A stretch of 36,308 nucleotides of DNA, taken from an uncultured Porphyromonas sp. GTDB lineage: Bacteria; Bacteroidota; Bacteroidia; Bacteroidales; Porphyromonadaceae. How positions within the stretch are numbered: position 1 is the stretch's first letter; each line of letters opens with the position of its first letter. Shown piece by piece: positions 1 through 8,146 of this stretch. The stretch is taken from contig UQBE01000017.1 in assembly GCA_900539155.1 (NCBI GenBank), positions 1-36,308 of the forward strand, given 5' to 3'. A model generated the notes under the pieces. The model was given only the letters and a program-made list of their open reading frames with translations. It was not told the origin of the DNA and ran no database searches. The position numbers and the translations under genes were made by a program.

Positions 1-40
1 ATCGGAGGGATCGGAACTATCAGAGGGTGTCGTACAGGGG

Positions 41-190
41 TGACTCATCATATATTATATAATGAGCTCATCTATCTCTCCACTCCTCGCTGGTCGCTAT
101 CTGTAGCTTCTGACAGGGCGACTATAGAGACTGTTGCATAAAGGCGAATCGCTGTGTTGCTTTCGGGATTCGGTTTCGGTCACATACGGT
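41..190. repeat. Partial copy of dispersed composite repeat
   Basis: Positions 41-126 match the module ending in ATGAGYTCATCTA...CTCCTGACAG that recurs at about 24395-24463 and 34470-34540. Positions 127-190 match the first ~64 bp of the 175-bp repeat found complete at 34541 and 35190 (GAGACTGTTGCATAAAGGCG start, then CTTTCGGGATTCGG and CACATACGG). Similarity stops near 190, so this is a truncated copy. It lies upstream of the kinase-like gene. Confidence 0.75.
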
Positions 191-284
191 GCAGTCAGAG
201 CGATCCAACAGCCCCTCTCTTTCGCGCTCTAGTTCGGGCGGATTCCTCTTCTAACTATCAAGCTGTTATATTATTGAATAGTGT

Positions 285-292
285 TACCTTTG
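285..292 (+). promoter_or_regulatory. Putative Bacteroidota -7 element (TACCTTTG)
   Basis: TACCTTTG fits the Bacteroidota -7 consensus TAnnTTTG and sits about 110 bp upstream of the ATG at 403. No clear -33 TTTG is visible at the usual distance. It is the best promoter candidate for the kinase-like gene. Confidence 0.45.
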
Positions 293-402
293 TGAGGCGA
301 GGGCGGGGAGGGACGACAGCTATTGCGCCTCAGTAGGATGTACCTCCTTCCTCTTTGCTTTGCGCAACGATTGAAGGTGTCATAGAGAGATAATGTAAAG
401 AG

Positions 403-1695
403 ATGCAGTACCCATTATTGTCGGAGTATGTCAGTGCGATCACACATGCGAGTGAAAATCTAGACCAGTTGAAGCATCTAGAGGTGGTGCAGGACGAGCA
501 TGGGGAGCCGTACCGCAGTAGCGGAGCCTTTGCCGTGGTTTTTAAGATGCGCGATCCTCGCACGGGGCAGCTCTATGCGCTCAAATGCTTTACTGAGGAG
601 CAGGAGGGACGTGCAGAAGCTTATCGCAAGATCGAGGAGGAGCTGGAGGTGGCTGGCACGACCTACTTCACCTCGATGCGCTACTATGAGCGGGAACTCT
701 TTGTCGATAGCAGCGTGAGTAGCGAGTCGGAGTTCCCAGTGCTGCTGATGGATTGGGTTGAGGGGTGTACGATGGAGCTGTACATCCGTGAGCATTATCG
801 TGACTCATACGCTATGGAGATGCTCTGCTGCCGCTTCTGCCGACTAGCAGCTTACCTGCGCAGTCAGCCCTTTGCCCATGGCGATGTGAAGCCGGACAAC
901 ATTATGGTCTCCGACACGGGTACGCTCACGCTGATTGACTACGATGGAATGTTTGTGCCCAGCATGCAGGGCGAGAGTTCGCCAACGCTAGGCACGGAGG
1001 AGTTTCGTCATCCGCTTCGCACTCCTGAGCTGTTTGACGCTACAATCGATGACTTTGCGCTAGCCTCCATTGCGCTCTCGCTACGAGCCATCGCCTTAGA
1101 CTCGCAGTTGCTCGACCAGTACGGAGCTCCCGACCGTCTCCTCTTCAGTGCCAGCGACTACCGCGACTTAGCACAGAGCCAGGTGATGCAAGCGATCTGG
1201 CATCTCGTCGGGGATAAGGATCTCTGCAAACTTGTGGGACTCTTCGTCTTAGCGCACGCAGAGCAGAGCCTCGCCAGCACCTCCTTCCAGCTCCTCTCCA
1301 CGACCCGCCCCGAGAAGCCCGTTGTCGTACCACTCTCCACCAAAGTCACAGACGAAGACCTCGCCGAAGCCTACACCGATGAGTATGGCGTCATGTTCAG
1401 TCCTGACCGCAAGCGCCTACTAAGTGCCCCTAGAAATCTAGTCTCCTATACGATACCAGATACTGTTACGACAATCTGTGACTGGGCTTTCTCTAGCTGT
1501 TCTCGTCTTACCTCGCTGACGATGCCCGACTCTGTCACCACCATCGGAGAGTGTGCATTATTAGAATGCTATCATCTTGCGAAGTTCACAATTCCTGAAT
1601 CCGTTACTTCTATTGGGGATAATGCATTCGGAAAATGTATTTATAACCATAGAACAACCAAAACTAATCAGAAATATCCGAGTGTAAATCTTTAA
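403..1695 (+). CDS. Protein kinase-like / leucine-rich repeat protein, 3' end cut off by mobile element
   Basis: The first ~290 residues resemble a Ser/Thr protein kinase fold: a glycine-containing loop (SSGAFAVVF, residues 39-47), a Lys in YALKCF (K61), a catalytic loop HGDVKPDN (159-166), and LIDYDG at about 177-182 where DFG is expected. From about residue 345 the protein has BspA-type repeats of 23 residues (TIPDSVTTIG pattern, Cys at each unit start). The native reading frame runs only to codon 412 (Cys at 1636-1638). The last 18 residues and the stop at 1693-1695 are encoded by the end of the inserted cfxA element. The lost C-terminal part is at 12071-12355; joining the two gives an intact protein of about 505 residues. 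A truncated kinase domain protein may still be made. Substrate and function are unknown; DYD instead of DFG leaves activity uncertain. Confidence 0.85.
   Translation: MQYPLLSEYVSAITHASENLDQLKHLEVVQDEHGEPYRSSGAFAVVFKMRDPRTGQLYALKCFTEEQEGRAEAYRKIEEELEVAGTTYFTSMRYYERELFVDSSVSSESEFPVLLMDWVEGCTMELYIREHYRDSYAMEMLCCRFCRLAAYLRSQPFAHGDVKPDNIMVSDTGTLTLIDYDGMFVPSMQGESSPTLGTEEFRHPLRTPELFDATIDDFALASIALSLRAIALDSQLLDQYGAPDRLLFSASDYRDLAQSQVMQAIWHLVGDKDLCKLVGLFVLAHAEQSLASTSFQLLSTTRPEKPVVVPLSTKVTDEDLAEAYTDEYGVMFSPDRKRLLSAPRNLVSYTIPDTVTTICDWAFSSCSRLTSLTMPDSVTTIGECALLECYHLAKFTIPESVTSIGDNAFGKCIYNHRTTKTNQKYPSVNL
1637..1648 (+). repeat. Left core-type end of the cfxA element (attL)
   Basis: GTATTTATAACC is an inverted match (11/12) to GGTTGTAAATAC at 12053-12064. 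A second inverted pair lies further inside: TCAGAAATAT at 1668-1677 and ATATTTCTGA at 12012-12021. These are what one expects of core sites for a tyrosine recombinase. The exact crossover base is not resolved, because flank and element share short identical bases (TGT). Confidence 0.65.
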
Positions 1696-1809
1696 TTACC
1701 AGCATATTCTAAAATTTAACACTTTTCGGTTGCCATTTGTCGCTTCCCAAATTTCCACATATTTTTGAGACGTATTTCTGACGTGGAGAATTTGCGGGGC
1801 TTGTTTTTT

Positions 1810-1942
1810 GTCACACCGTGCAGACAGTTGACAAGGGTTTACAACCGTTTACGACAAGCGACAATAACCGCCCCGATATGCGGAAACAGTCACACTGTGT
1901 AGAAAAGCGACAATGGTTGACTTCCGTTCACATCCGTTTACC
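1810..1942. repeat. Direct repeats near left end, possible integrase arm sites
   Basis: Two similar blocks occur: GTCACACCGTGCAGACAG at 1810 and GTCACACTGTGTAGA at 1889, each followed by a GTTGAC...CCGTTTAC block (1827-1852 and 1916-1941). AAGCGACAA also occurs twice here and once inverted near 1738. Position, at an element end and upstream of the first gene, suggests binding sites for the integrase or an accessory protein. This is inference from the repeats only. Confidence 0.45.
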
Positions 1943-1992
1943 ATTTCAGAGATATAGGATTGAAGAAATGAACCATTAAACGATAAAACGGT

Positions 1993-2928
1993 ATGAAAGC
2001 AACCAGAAAATGCAGTTTTTGCGGCAAGTCCTTTGTAACCCGAAGCGGTATGCAAAGATATTGCAGTGAGGCTTGTCAGGCAGAAGCCAAACGAGCCAGA
2101 GTGATGCAGAAGAACAACCTCTTCAAAGTCGCCCAACCCTTGATGGAGATACAGCATCAGGAGTATCTCACCTTTTCCAAAGCAGCCATCCTCATGGGCT
2201 GTTCCCGACAGTACATTTACAAACTTGTAGCCATCGGCAAGCTGAAAGCCTCACGCATCAGCAACCGCATGGCATTCATCCGCAGAGCCGACATCGAGCA
2301 GATGTTGGAGGGCAATCCCTATCACCGCATCCTGCCCGGCAACACCTCCACACCAAGGAAATCATCTTCATCTTCCTTACCTGCCAAAAGAGAAAAAAGG
2401 GAAAAGGAAAGCGAAGAAGTGTTGGACTTCTATTCGGGCGAGGAGGTGATGTCCCTTTTTAAGGTAAAGCAGTCATGGCTTTACACTTCCGCCAAGCGTA
2501 ACCATATCCCCATCTGCCGTATCGCAGGAAAGAACTATTACAGCAAGAAGCATATTGACGAGTTTTTCGGTGTGGCAGTTGATATTAGCGAAATTACCGA
2601 CTGGCTACTGACCGAGGAGGTGGAGGAACTGTTCGGCATGAAGCCGACCGCACTCCGTGCCTACACCTATCGCCATAAGATACCCACTAAAAGAGAGTAC
2701 GGGCGTACCTATTACTCCAAATCACATTTGAACGAACTCCGCAGAACTGACCTTGTGAACGATGAACGCTACTATACCGTTGAGCAGGTGCAGCAAATCT
2801 ATGGTCTTTCGTCAGCCAACATCTGCCATATCGTCAAGGTGAAGCACATCGAAAAGATAAAGGTGGGTGTGAAAAACCTGCTTTTGCGCTCAGATGTGGA
2901 GCGTGTCATGGCTGAAAGGAACAAATAA
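1993..2928 (+). CDS. Zinc-ribbon protein with four tandem excisionase-like HTH domains
   Basis: This 311-residue protein starts with a probable zinc-binding motif (CSFCGKSF...RYCSEAC, residues ~8-29). It then has four HTH_17/MerR-like helix-turn-helix units, each ending in a tyrosine/charged 'wing': about residues 56-109 (YLTFSKAAILMGCSRQYIYK), 142-190 (SGEEVMSLFKVKQSWLYTSA), 202-249 (LTEEVEELFGMKPTALRAY) and 260-308 (YTVEQVQQIYGLSSANICHI). It is the first gene of the element and lies directly upstream of the integrase gene, so a role as recombination directionality or transcription factor is likely. Specific DNA targets are not known; the repeats at 1810-1942 and the 63-bp repeat at 2951 are candidates. 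Confidence 0.8.
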   Translation: MKATRKCSFCGKSFVTRSGMQRYCSEACQAEAKRARVMQKNNLFKVAQPLMEIQHQEYLTFSKAAILMGCSRQYIYKLVAIGKLKASRISNRMAFIRRADIEQMLEGNPYHRILPGNTSTPRKSSSSSLPAKREKREKESEEVLDFYSGEEVMSLFKVKQSWLYTSAKRNHIPICRIAGKNYYSKKHIDEFFGVAVDISEITDWLLTEEVEELFGMKPTALRAYTYRHKIPTKREYGRTYYSKSHLNELRRTDLVNDERYYTVEQVQQIYGLSSANICHIVKVKHIEKIKVGVKNLLLRSDVERVMAERNK

Positions 2929-2950
2929 CCGTGAAAAATCGGGATTATCG

Positions 2951-3013
2951 AAAATTATTTCAAAATGATGTATCGTGGAGGTATTCACGGATATTTCACG
3001 TTGTTCCTTTGCC
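2951..3013 (+). promoter_or_regulatory. 63-bp regulatory repeat, copy 1 (upstream of integrase)
   Basis: This block closely resembles 5400-5462. The shared core is TCGTGGAGRTATTCACGGAT followed by CCTTTGC at the 3' end; CGTG...CACG forms a small inverted repeat. The end (TTCCTTTG) resembles a -7 promoter element. Copies stand about 60 bp and 30 bp upstream of the integrase and excisionase-like gene starts, so they are probably a shared promoter/operator. Confidence 0.6.
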
Positions 3014-3069
3014 ATCGGAAACATGGATACAACTCCAAAATGTATACAACCAATTAAAACATAATTATT

Positions 3070-4188
3070 ATGAGTAAATGCAAAACAGTTACCTTGCGTA
3101 AGCGCAAGATTAAGAACGGGACACAGTATTCACTATGCCTTGACTACTATCCCGGCTACCGTGACAATGTCACCATGAGAGTGATTACACGTGAAGCCTT
3201 AGGAATTTACATCTTCGCCAAACCTGCAAACCAGCAGGAACGGGACTTCAACGCACGCATGATGAAGAAAGCGGTCATCCTGCGCAACCAGCGCTACGAA
3301 GCCATTTTCAATGAAAACAACGGCTTTTTTGACAAGACCAAGATGAAGGGCGATTTCCTTGCCTATTTCAAAGGACTGGCTGACCGCAAGAATATCAAGT
3401 GGCAGCACGTATACAAGCATTTCCAGCGGTTCGTGAACGGCAAATGCACCTTTGAGGAGGTGGATGTGGATTTGTGCCGCAAGTTCATGGAATACCTGCT
3501 TGATGCACCCCAATCCATCCACACCAACCAAAAGCTGCACATCAACTCCGCAGCAGGCTATTGGTCAACTTTCCGTGCCGTGCTGCACACCGCCTACCGT
3601 GACAGGAAGATAAAGGAGAACCCAAACGGCTTCTTAGACCGCATCGAGTGCATTCCCACCATCAGGGAGCATTTGAGCCAAGAGGAACTGATACGGCTTG
3701 CCGAAACACCCTGTGAGGAGGAGGTCTTGAAAAAAGCTTTTCTTTTCGCCTGTCTTACGGGACTGAGAAAGAGCGACATCAGACAGCTCACGTGGCAGCA
3801 GATACAACCATACACCAACGGCAGGATGTTCGTTACCACCCGTATGCAGAAAACCAAAGAAATAGTGCATAACCCCATCAGTGATGAAGCCTATGGACTG
3901 CTGGGAGAACGGGGCGAGGGACTTATCTTTGAGGATTTCAAGGACAAGATGCTGCAAGGACCACTCCAACGGTGGCTCACGGCAGCAGGGATAACCAAGA
4001 AAATCACCTTTCACTGTACCCGCCACAGCTTCGGAAGCCTGCACGTGGAAATGGGAACGGACATGGCTGTCATCCAAGCCTATCTCGGACATAAGAACAT
4101 TACCACCACACAAATCTATTCCAAGATAGCAGCGCAGCAGATGTGTCAGGTGGTGGACAAGATAACCTTGAAGCGCAAGGAGGCATAA
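3070..4188 (+). CDS. int: Tyrosine recombinase (integrase) of the cfxA element
   Basis: 372-residue site-specific integrase that would join the circular element to the chromosome and help excise it. Visible catalytic residues are Arg233 (TGLRKSD), a likely beta-hairpin Lys near 262-264, His315 and Arg318 (HCTRHSFG), His341 (YLGHKN) and the nucleophile Tyr350 (TTTQIYSKI). The N-terminal arm-binding part and the core-binding SAM-like domain (about residues 90-185) precede the catalytic domain, as usual in Bacteroides mobile-element integrases. A strong terminator follows at 4212, so the gene is transcribed separately from the downstream cargo. Its likely products are the two junctions at 1637 and 12064. 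Confidence 0.93.
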   Translation: MSKCKTVTLRKRKIKNGTQYSLCLDYYPGYRDNVTMRVITREALGIYIFAKPANQQERDFNARMMKKAVILRNQRYEAIFNENNGFFDKTKMKGDFLAYFKGLADRKNIKWQHVYKHFQRFVNGKCTFEEVDVDLCRKFMEYLLDAPQSIHTNQKLHINSAAGYWSTFRAVLHTAYRDRKIKENPNGFLDRIECIPTIREHLSQEELIRLAETPCEEEVLKKAFLFACLTGLRKSDIRQLTWQQIQPYTNGRMFVTTRMQKTKEIVHNPISDEAYGLLGERGEGLIFEDFKDKMLQGPLQRWLTAAGITKKITFHCTRHSFGSLHVEMGTDMAVIQAYLGHKNITTTQIYSKIAAQQMCQVVDKITLKRKEA

Positions 4189-4211
4189 ATGTCTCACATT
4201 GACAGGTATTC

Positions 4212-4259
4212 AGAGGGGCGGTTATGGCTACAAGGCTATAATCGCCCCTCTATGTTTTT
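4212..4259 (+). terminator. Rho-independent terminator after integrase
   Basis: A 16-bp stem with two imperfect pairs (GAGGGGCGGTTATGGC / GCTATAATCGCCCCTC) spans 4213-4250. It is followed by ATGTTTTTG. It begins 24 bp after the integrase stop. Confidence 0.8.
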
Positions 4260-4388
4260 GGCTTGATGCCACCATTTATAAGCCCCTCAGAGTATGAAAC
4301 AGAGTATGATATGATGACATTTCGTGAAATACATTGAAAAAGACCGTTCTAACCGCAAATAACGGGCAGTAATTGGGAAAAATAGCAT

Positions 4389-4396
4389 TAACTTTG
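4389..4396 (+). promoter_or_regulatory. Putative -7 element (TAACTTTG)
   Basis: TAACTTTG fits TAnnTTTG, 39 bp upstream of the ATG at 4436. This also argues against the longer TTG start at 4373, which would lie upstream of the expected transcription start. Confidence 0.5.
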
Positions 4397-4435
4397 CACA
4401 AAATAATACAGGAACATTCAATCTCTCAACGAAAT

Positions 4436-5293
4436 ATGGAATCATCAATCAAGGACAAATACATCATCTTGGGCTTTGTCGGCTTCGCCATCGTCCTAAT
4501 ATCTTCCATTGCCACGCTGGTAATAGCGGACAGCTTCAACCAAGACAACTTTGTCAGGTGGATAGTATTCGTATGCTGTAACCTGTTGGGATGGTTGCTC
4601 TATCTCTCCTTTCAGACACTTATCTTTGATACATACGAAATCTACAAAATCAAGTTCGGCAAGAAAGAAACGATTGCCGAAGCCATAGAGGTGCAGGAAG
4701 AACTGTCACAAAATACACTTGAAGAAGCCACATCTGTGCCTGGACCTACATCAGTCCCTGAGCCTGTACCCGAATCATCCCCGACAAAAGAAGAGACACT
4801 TATCCAAACACAACCGATAGAGCTTACTATCGCCCCGGATCTTCACGAAAAGAACCGTGCCAATTACGCAAGCAGAGAGCAACGGGAAAAGGAAGAGCGC
4901 ATCCGCATGGTCATGGAGTATTGCCATTATTACCTGCCTCGCATTGCCGACCAAGAAACCGTGAACCACATCTGTACTGAGGTGGACAAATGGATGAATC
5001 TTAACACTTATACCCCGAAGCCCATACAAAGACCGTTTACCAAAGACATCAACAACATTCCACTCCGTCACTTCGTATGGAATATCTCTGAGCGTTTCCT
5101 GTACAAGAGATACTACAATGGGGATAACCGTGCCAAGTTCATCAAAGCCCTTTTCCCGAAATCGTTTGCTGATACAGACTTATCAACCATCAAGAATTTC
5201 AAGGTAGAGCCGTTAAAGACGGAAATTCCCATTGATGAACCCGAAAACGGCAAACTTGATTTCCACTATCCCGAGGATTATGTGCGGAATTAG
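4436..5293 (+). CDS. Two-TM membrane protein of the element, unknown function
   Basis: I do not recognise the family. From the ATG at 4436 the protein has 285 residues. Two hydrophobic segments lie near the N terminus (YIILGFVGFAIVLISSIATL and WIVFVCCNLLGWLLYLSF). They are followed by a Glu/Pro/Ser-rich linker (about residues 80-135) and a soluble C-terminal domain (about 140-285) rich in charged and aromatic residues, with motifs such as NNIPLRHFVWNISERFLYKR. The ATG is preferred over an upstream TTG at 4373 because of the promoter position. The gene stands alone between the integrase terminator and the second regulatory repeat. It probably faces the cytoplasm with its C-terminal domain; a role in element maintenance or control is only a guess. 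Confidence 0.7.
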   Translation: MESSIKDKYIILGFVGFAIVLISSIATLVIADSFNQDNFVRWIVFVCCNLLGWLLYLSFQTLIFDTYEIYKIKFGKKETIAEAIEVQEELSQNTLEEATSVPGPTSVPEPVPESSPTKEETLIQTQPIELTIAPDLHEKNRANYASREQREKEERIRMVMEYCHYYLPRIADQETVNHICTEVDKWMNLNTYTPKPIQRPFTKDINNIPLRHFVWNISERFLYKRYYNGDNRAKFIKALFPKSFADTDLSTIKNFKVEPLKTEIPIDEPENGKLDFHYPEDYVRN

Positions 5294-5399
5294 GATAATC
5301 ACGACACCAACGACAACCATCCGGTAACTCATAACCGCCTGTTTTACATCGTTTCCCGAGTAATTTTACCCGTCATTTATGGCTGGGCTTAATTATTCG

Positions 5400-5462
5400 G
5401 GAATTATTTTGCAATGACGTGTCGTGGAGATATTCACGGATATATCATTTCAGTCCTTTGCG
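5400..5462 (+). promoter_or_regulatory. 63-bp regulatory repeat, copy 2 (upstream of excisionase-like gene)
   Basis: Second copy of the block at 2951-3013, with the same GTCGTGGAGATATTCACGG core and a 3' CAGTCCTTTGC that resembles a -7 element. It lies 30 bp upstream of the ATG at 5493. Confidence 0.6.
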
Positions 5463-5492
5463 CCAAGTCTTACAAAAGAGACGAGTACGCGA

Positions 5493-5867
5493 ATGGAAAA
5501 ATCAATTCTTACCTTCAACGACCTCCCCGAGGTTGTCGCTCAGCTTCGAGACGAAGTGATGAGCCTGAAAAGCCTGCTCGCCGAGCAGCGCAGTGTGAAC
5601 AATGCCAAAACGGTGGACACCCACGTGCCCATGTCTGTGGACGAGGCAGCAGAGTATTTAGGTATCCCTAAGGGTACGCTCTACATGAAACTGTCAGAAG
5701 GGACAATCCCTGCCACCAAGCCCGGCAAACGCTATTGCCTTTACCGTGACGAACTGGACAAGTGGCTGGAAACCGCCCGAAAGAATCCCATACCGTTGTC
5801 AGACGAGGAACTGAACAAGTCCTTATCCTCTTCCCACCGTCGCAAGCCCAACCCACGTAACTGGTGA
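5493..5867 (+). CDS. Excisionase-like helix-turn-helix protein
   Basis: 124-residue protein with an N-terminal short coiled coil (LPEVVAQLRDEVMSLKSLL) and an HTH_17 domain at about residues 45-95 (MSVDEAAEYLGIPKGTLYMK, then a wing with RYCLYRDELDKWLE). Such proteins in Bacteroides mobilizable elements act as excisionases or regulators of the excision/mobilization operon. The ATG at 5493 is chosen over a GTG at 5424 because 5424 lies inside the conserved 63-bp regulatory repeat. The stop overlaps the start of the next gene (GTG at 5864), so it is probably the first gene of an operon reaching to the relaxase. Confidence 0.82.
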   Translation: MEKSILTFNDLPEVVAQLRDEVMSLKSLLAEQRSVNNAKTVDTHVPMSVDEAAEYLGIPKGTLYMKLSEGTIPATKPGKRYCLYRDELDKWLETARKNPIPLSDEELNKSLSSSHRRKPNPRNW

Positions 5868-6970
5868 ATGATATGGAAGAGGATAAGAACTATATCAACC
5901 TGATACGTGGCGACCTCACAAAAGCATCCCAAGCGCATAACGGTATGCCCGACAGTGTAGGCATGATGAATATCAAGACGGCAAACCAAACCATTCTTGA
6001 AGCATCGTTATTGCCTACGCCCCGTGCGCTGTGGGACAGCTTTTGGTACGAGGGGGAACTCTCCTGCTTGTTTGCCGATTCCAACGTGGGCAAGTCCATC
6101 CTTGCCGTGCAGATAGCCGACCGCATCGCCCGAACCGACAATGTGCTGTATCTGGACTTTGAACTGTCCGAAAAGCAGTTCCAGCTCCGCTATACCAACG
6201 AGCATGGAGAGCTCTACACCTTTCCCGACAAAATCTATCGGGTGTCTATTGACTGCAACCAGCTTTTGGATGCCAACTTTGAGGAAGCTATCATAGGCGG
6301 CATTGAACAGATGGCTGTGCAGACCGACTGCAAGATTTTCATCATTGACAATCTTACCTACCTGTGTTGCGCCATGGAGAAAGGCGATGCCGCAGGACGG
6401 CTGATGATTCAGCTGAACAATCTCAAAAAGAGATATGCGCTCTCTATCCTTGTCCTGGCACATACGCCCAAACGCTCTTTGGATTGTCCCATCACATCCA
6501 ACGACCTTGCCGGAAGCAAACGGCTCTACAATTTCTTTGACAGCGTGTTCACCATTGGAAAAAGTGCCCAAGACGGAGGGCTTCGCTATGTGAAGCAGCT
6601 TAAAGTGCGCTATGGCACGTTCTCTCATGATGCGGATAATGTAATCGTTTACGAGATTGACAAGGTGGATGCTTTCTTGCAGTTCGTGTTCAGGGGCTAT
6701 TCCACGGAAAAGGAACACTTGAAAAAATTGGGCGACAATGAATCAAGCCAAAGGGATTGCCAAATTCTGCAACTCTCCCAATCGGGCAAGTCCGTCAGGG
6801 AGATAGCCTCACAGGTGAATTGTGGCAAGTCCACCGTAAACCGTATCATCCAGCGCAGCAAAGAGAGTAAAAACGCAGGTGTCCCAAGTGTCCCACTGTC
6901 CCAACCCTTAGAGTGTGGGACAATGGGACAGGATGGGACAGCCGACAATCAACCATCAAAAACGGACTAA
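5864..6970 (+). CDS. RepA-like AAA/RecA-fold ATPase
   Basis: 368 residues (GTG start overlapping the previous stop; ATG at 5873 is an alternative). A RecA-fold core is visible: Walker A ADSNVGKS (about residues 70-77), Walker B KIFIIDN (about 156-162) and a downstream LAHTPKR motif (about 201-207). This is the pattern of AAA_25/RepA-type hexameric helicases. The C-terminal ~60 residues contain a resolvase-like HTH (VREIASQVNCGKSTVNRII). With the primase-like protein that follows 3 bp later it could support replication of the excised circle, as proposed for related mobilizable units. That role is inferred from family and order. Confidence 0.82.
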   Translation: MNDMEEDKNYINLIRGDLTKASQAHNGMPDSVGMMNIKTANQTILEASLLPTPRALWDSFWYEGELSCLFADSNVGKSILAVQIADRIARTDNVLYLDFELSEKQFQLRYTNEHGELYTFPDKIYRVSIDCNQLLDANFEEAIIGGIEQMAVQTDCKIFIIDNLTYLCCAMEKGDAAGRLMIQLNNLKKRYALSILVLAHTPKRSLDCPITSNDLAGSKRLYNFFDSVFTIGKSAQDGGLRYVKQLKVRYGTFSHDADNVIVYEIDKVDAFLQFVFRGYSTEKEHLKKLGDNESSQRDCQILQLSQSGKSVREIASQVNCGKSTVNRIIQRSKESKNAGVPSVPLSQPLECGTMGQDGTADNQPSKTD

Positions 6971-6973
6971 GCT

Positions 6974-8089
6974 ATGGGCAATTATTCATTACAGAAGTAT
7001 AAAGGAACGGCAACACGGCATACCTGCCCCAAATGCGGAGACAGGCATTCTTTCGTCTATTACGTGGACGAAAATAATGTGCCGTTGCATCCATCGGTCG
7101 GCAGATGTAACCACGAAAGCGGTTGTGGGTATCACTACACTCCGAAAGAGTATTTTCAAGAGCATCCTGAACACAGAACTACCAATGATTTCTCTTTTGA
7201 CAGGCAAAGAGCAGAGCAGAAGAAAGTGAAGCAGCAAAGTAAGCCGACAGCCATCGGCTATATTCCCCCTCACTATGTGGAGAAGTCGCAAAGCGAGCGT
7301 AGCAATTTCTTCCGTTTCCTCTTCACACTCCTTACTTCCTACTATGGCGACAAGGCGAAAGAGGTGTTGAAGCGGTTGTTGGAGGAATACCGTTTGGGGG
7401 CTACCCGTGACGGCTCTGTTATCTTTTGGCAGATAGACAGGACGGGCAAGGTACGCACGGGAAAGGTGATGCAGTACAATCCCGAAGACGGACACCGTAT
7501 CAAGGGAGGACAGACATCGGCAGTGAACTGGATACACAGCATATTGAAAAAGCAGCGTGTGTTGGCAGAGGATTGGCAACTATCCCAATGCCTTTTCGGG
7601 GAACACTTGTTGAAAACGCATCCCGACAAGGTGGTGGTCTTGGTGGAATCCGAGAAGAGTGCCGTTATCGGTTCTGCTATCTTCCCCGATTATGTATGGC
7701 TGGCTACGGGTGGTAAGAGTCAGATGAGAGAAGAGAAACTCCGTGTACTGTCAGGGCGAACCGTGCTTCTCTTTCCCGATGCCGATGCTTATGCCGAGTG
7801 GAAACAGCGAGCCGAGAGCATGTACTTTTGTAAGGTGGTGGTTTCGGACATCATCGAAAGGAATGCCACCCCGAAACAAAAAGAAGCCCATATCGACATA
7901 GCCGATTGGATTATCTTTCAGATACGGGAGGGCAAGGTGATGAGTACAGCCAACCACTTGGTCGAGGCTGAGAGAATCCTCCAGCGGATGATAGAGAAGA
8001 ATCCCGTCCTGCAAAAACTGATAGACGATTTAGACCTTGTGCTGGTCGGTGCATCTCCAATCGGCAACGATGATGAAAAACCTCCCTGA
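6974..8089 (+). CDS. Primase-like protein (zinc finger, DUF6371/Toprim-like)
   Basis: 371 residues. The N-terminal segment carries a zinc-finger pattern (CPKCGDRHSF...RCNHESGCGYHY, residues ~15-55) as in CHC2-type primases. The central/C-terminal half has Toprim-like motifs: an acidic VVLVESEKSAVI strand-turn (about 220-231) and LLFPDADAY (about 259-267), with a WLATGGK motif between. The combination matches DNA primase-like proteins of Bacteroides mobilizable elements. It follows the ATPase directly, so both are probably co-expressed. Catalysis has not been shown for this protein. Confidence 0.8.
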   Translation: MGNYSLQKYKGTATRHTCPKCGDRHSFVYYVDENNVPLHPSVGRCNHESGCGYHYTPKEYFQEHPEHRTTNDFSFDRQRAEQKKVKQQSKPTAIGYIPPHYVEKSQSERSNFFRFLFTLLTSYYGDKAKEVLKRLLEEYRLGATRDGSVIFWQIDRTGKVRTGKVMQYNPEDGHRIKGGQTSAVNWIHSILKKQRVLAEDWQLSQCLFGEHLLKTHPDKVVVLVESEKSAVIGSAIFPDYVWLATGGKSQMREEKLRVLSGRTVLLFPDADAYAEWKQRAESMYFCKVVVSDIIERNATPKQKEAHIDIADWIIFQIREGKVMSTANHLVEAERILQRMIEKNPVLQKLIDDLDLVLVGASPIGNDDEKPP

Positions 8090-8146
8090 CGGAGGAGAGC
8101 GGAAGCCGTAGGCTGGAGTTTGCAGACAATGGCTTGCCATTGATAT

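Noticed and set aside
154..336. 60-residue plus-strand ORF at the window start
   Set aside because: It lies in a truncated copy of the 175-bp repeat and has no recognisable feature.
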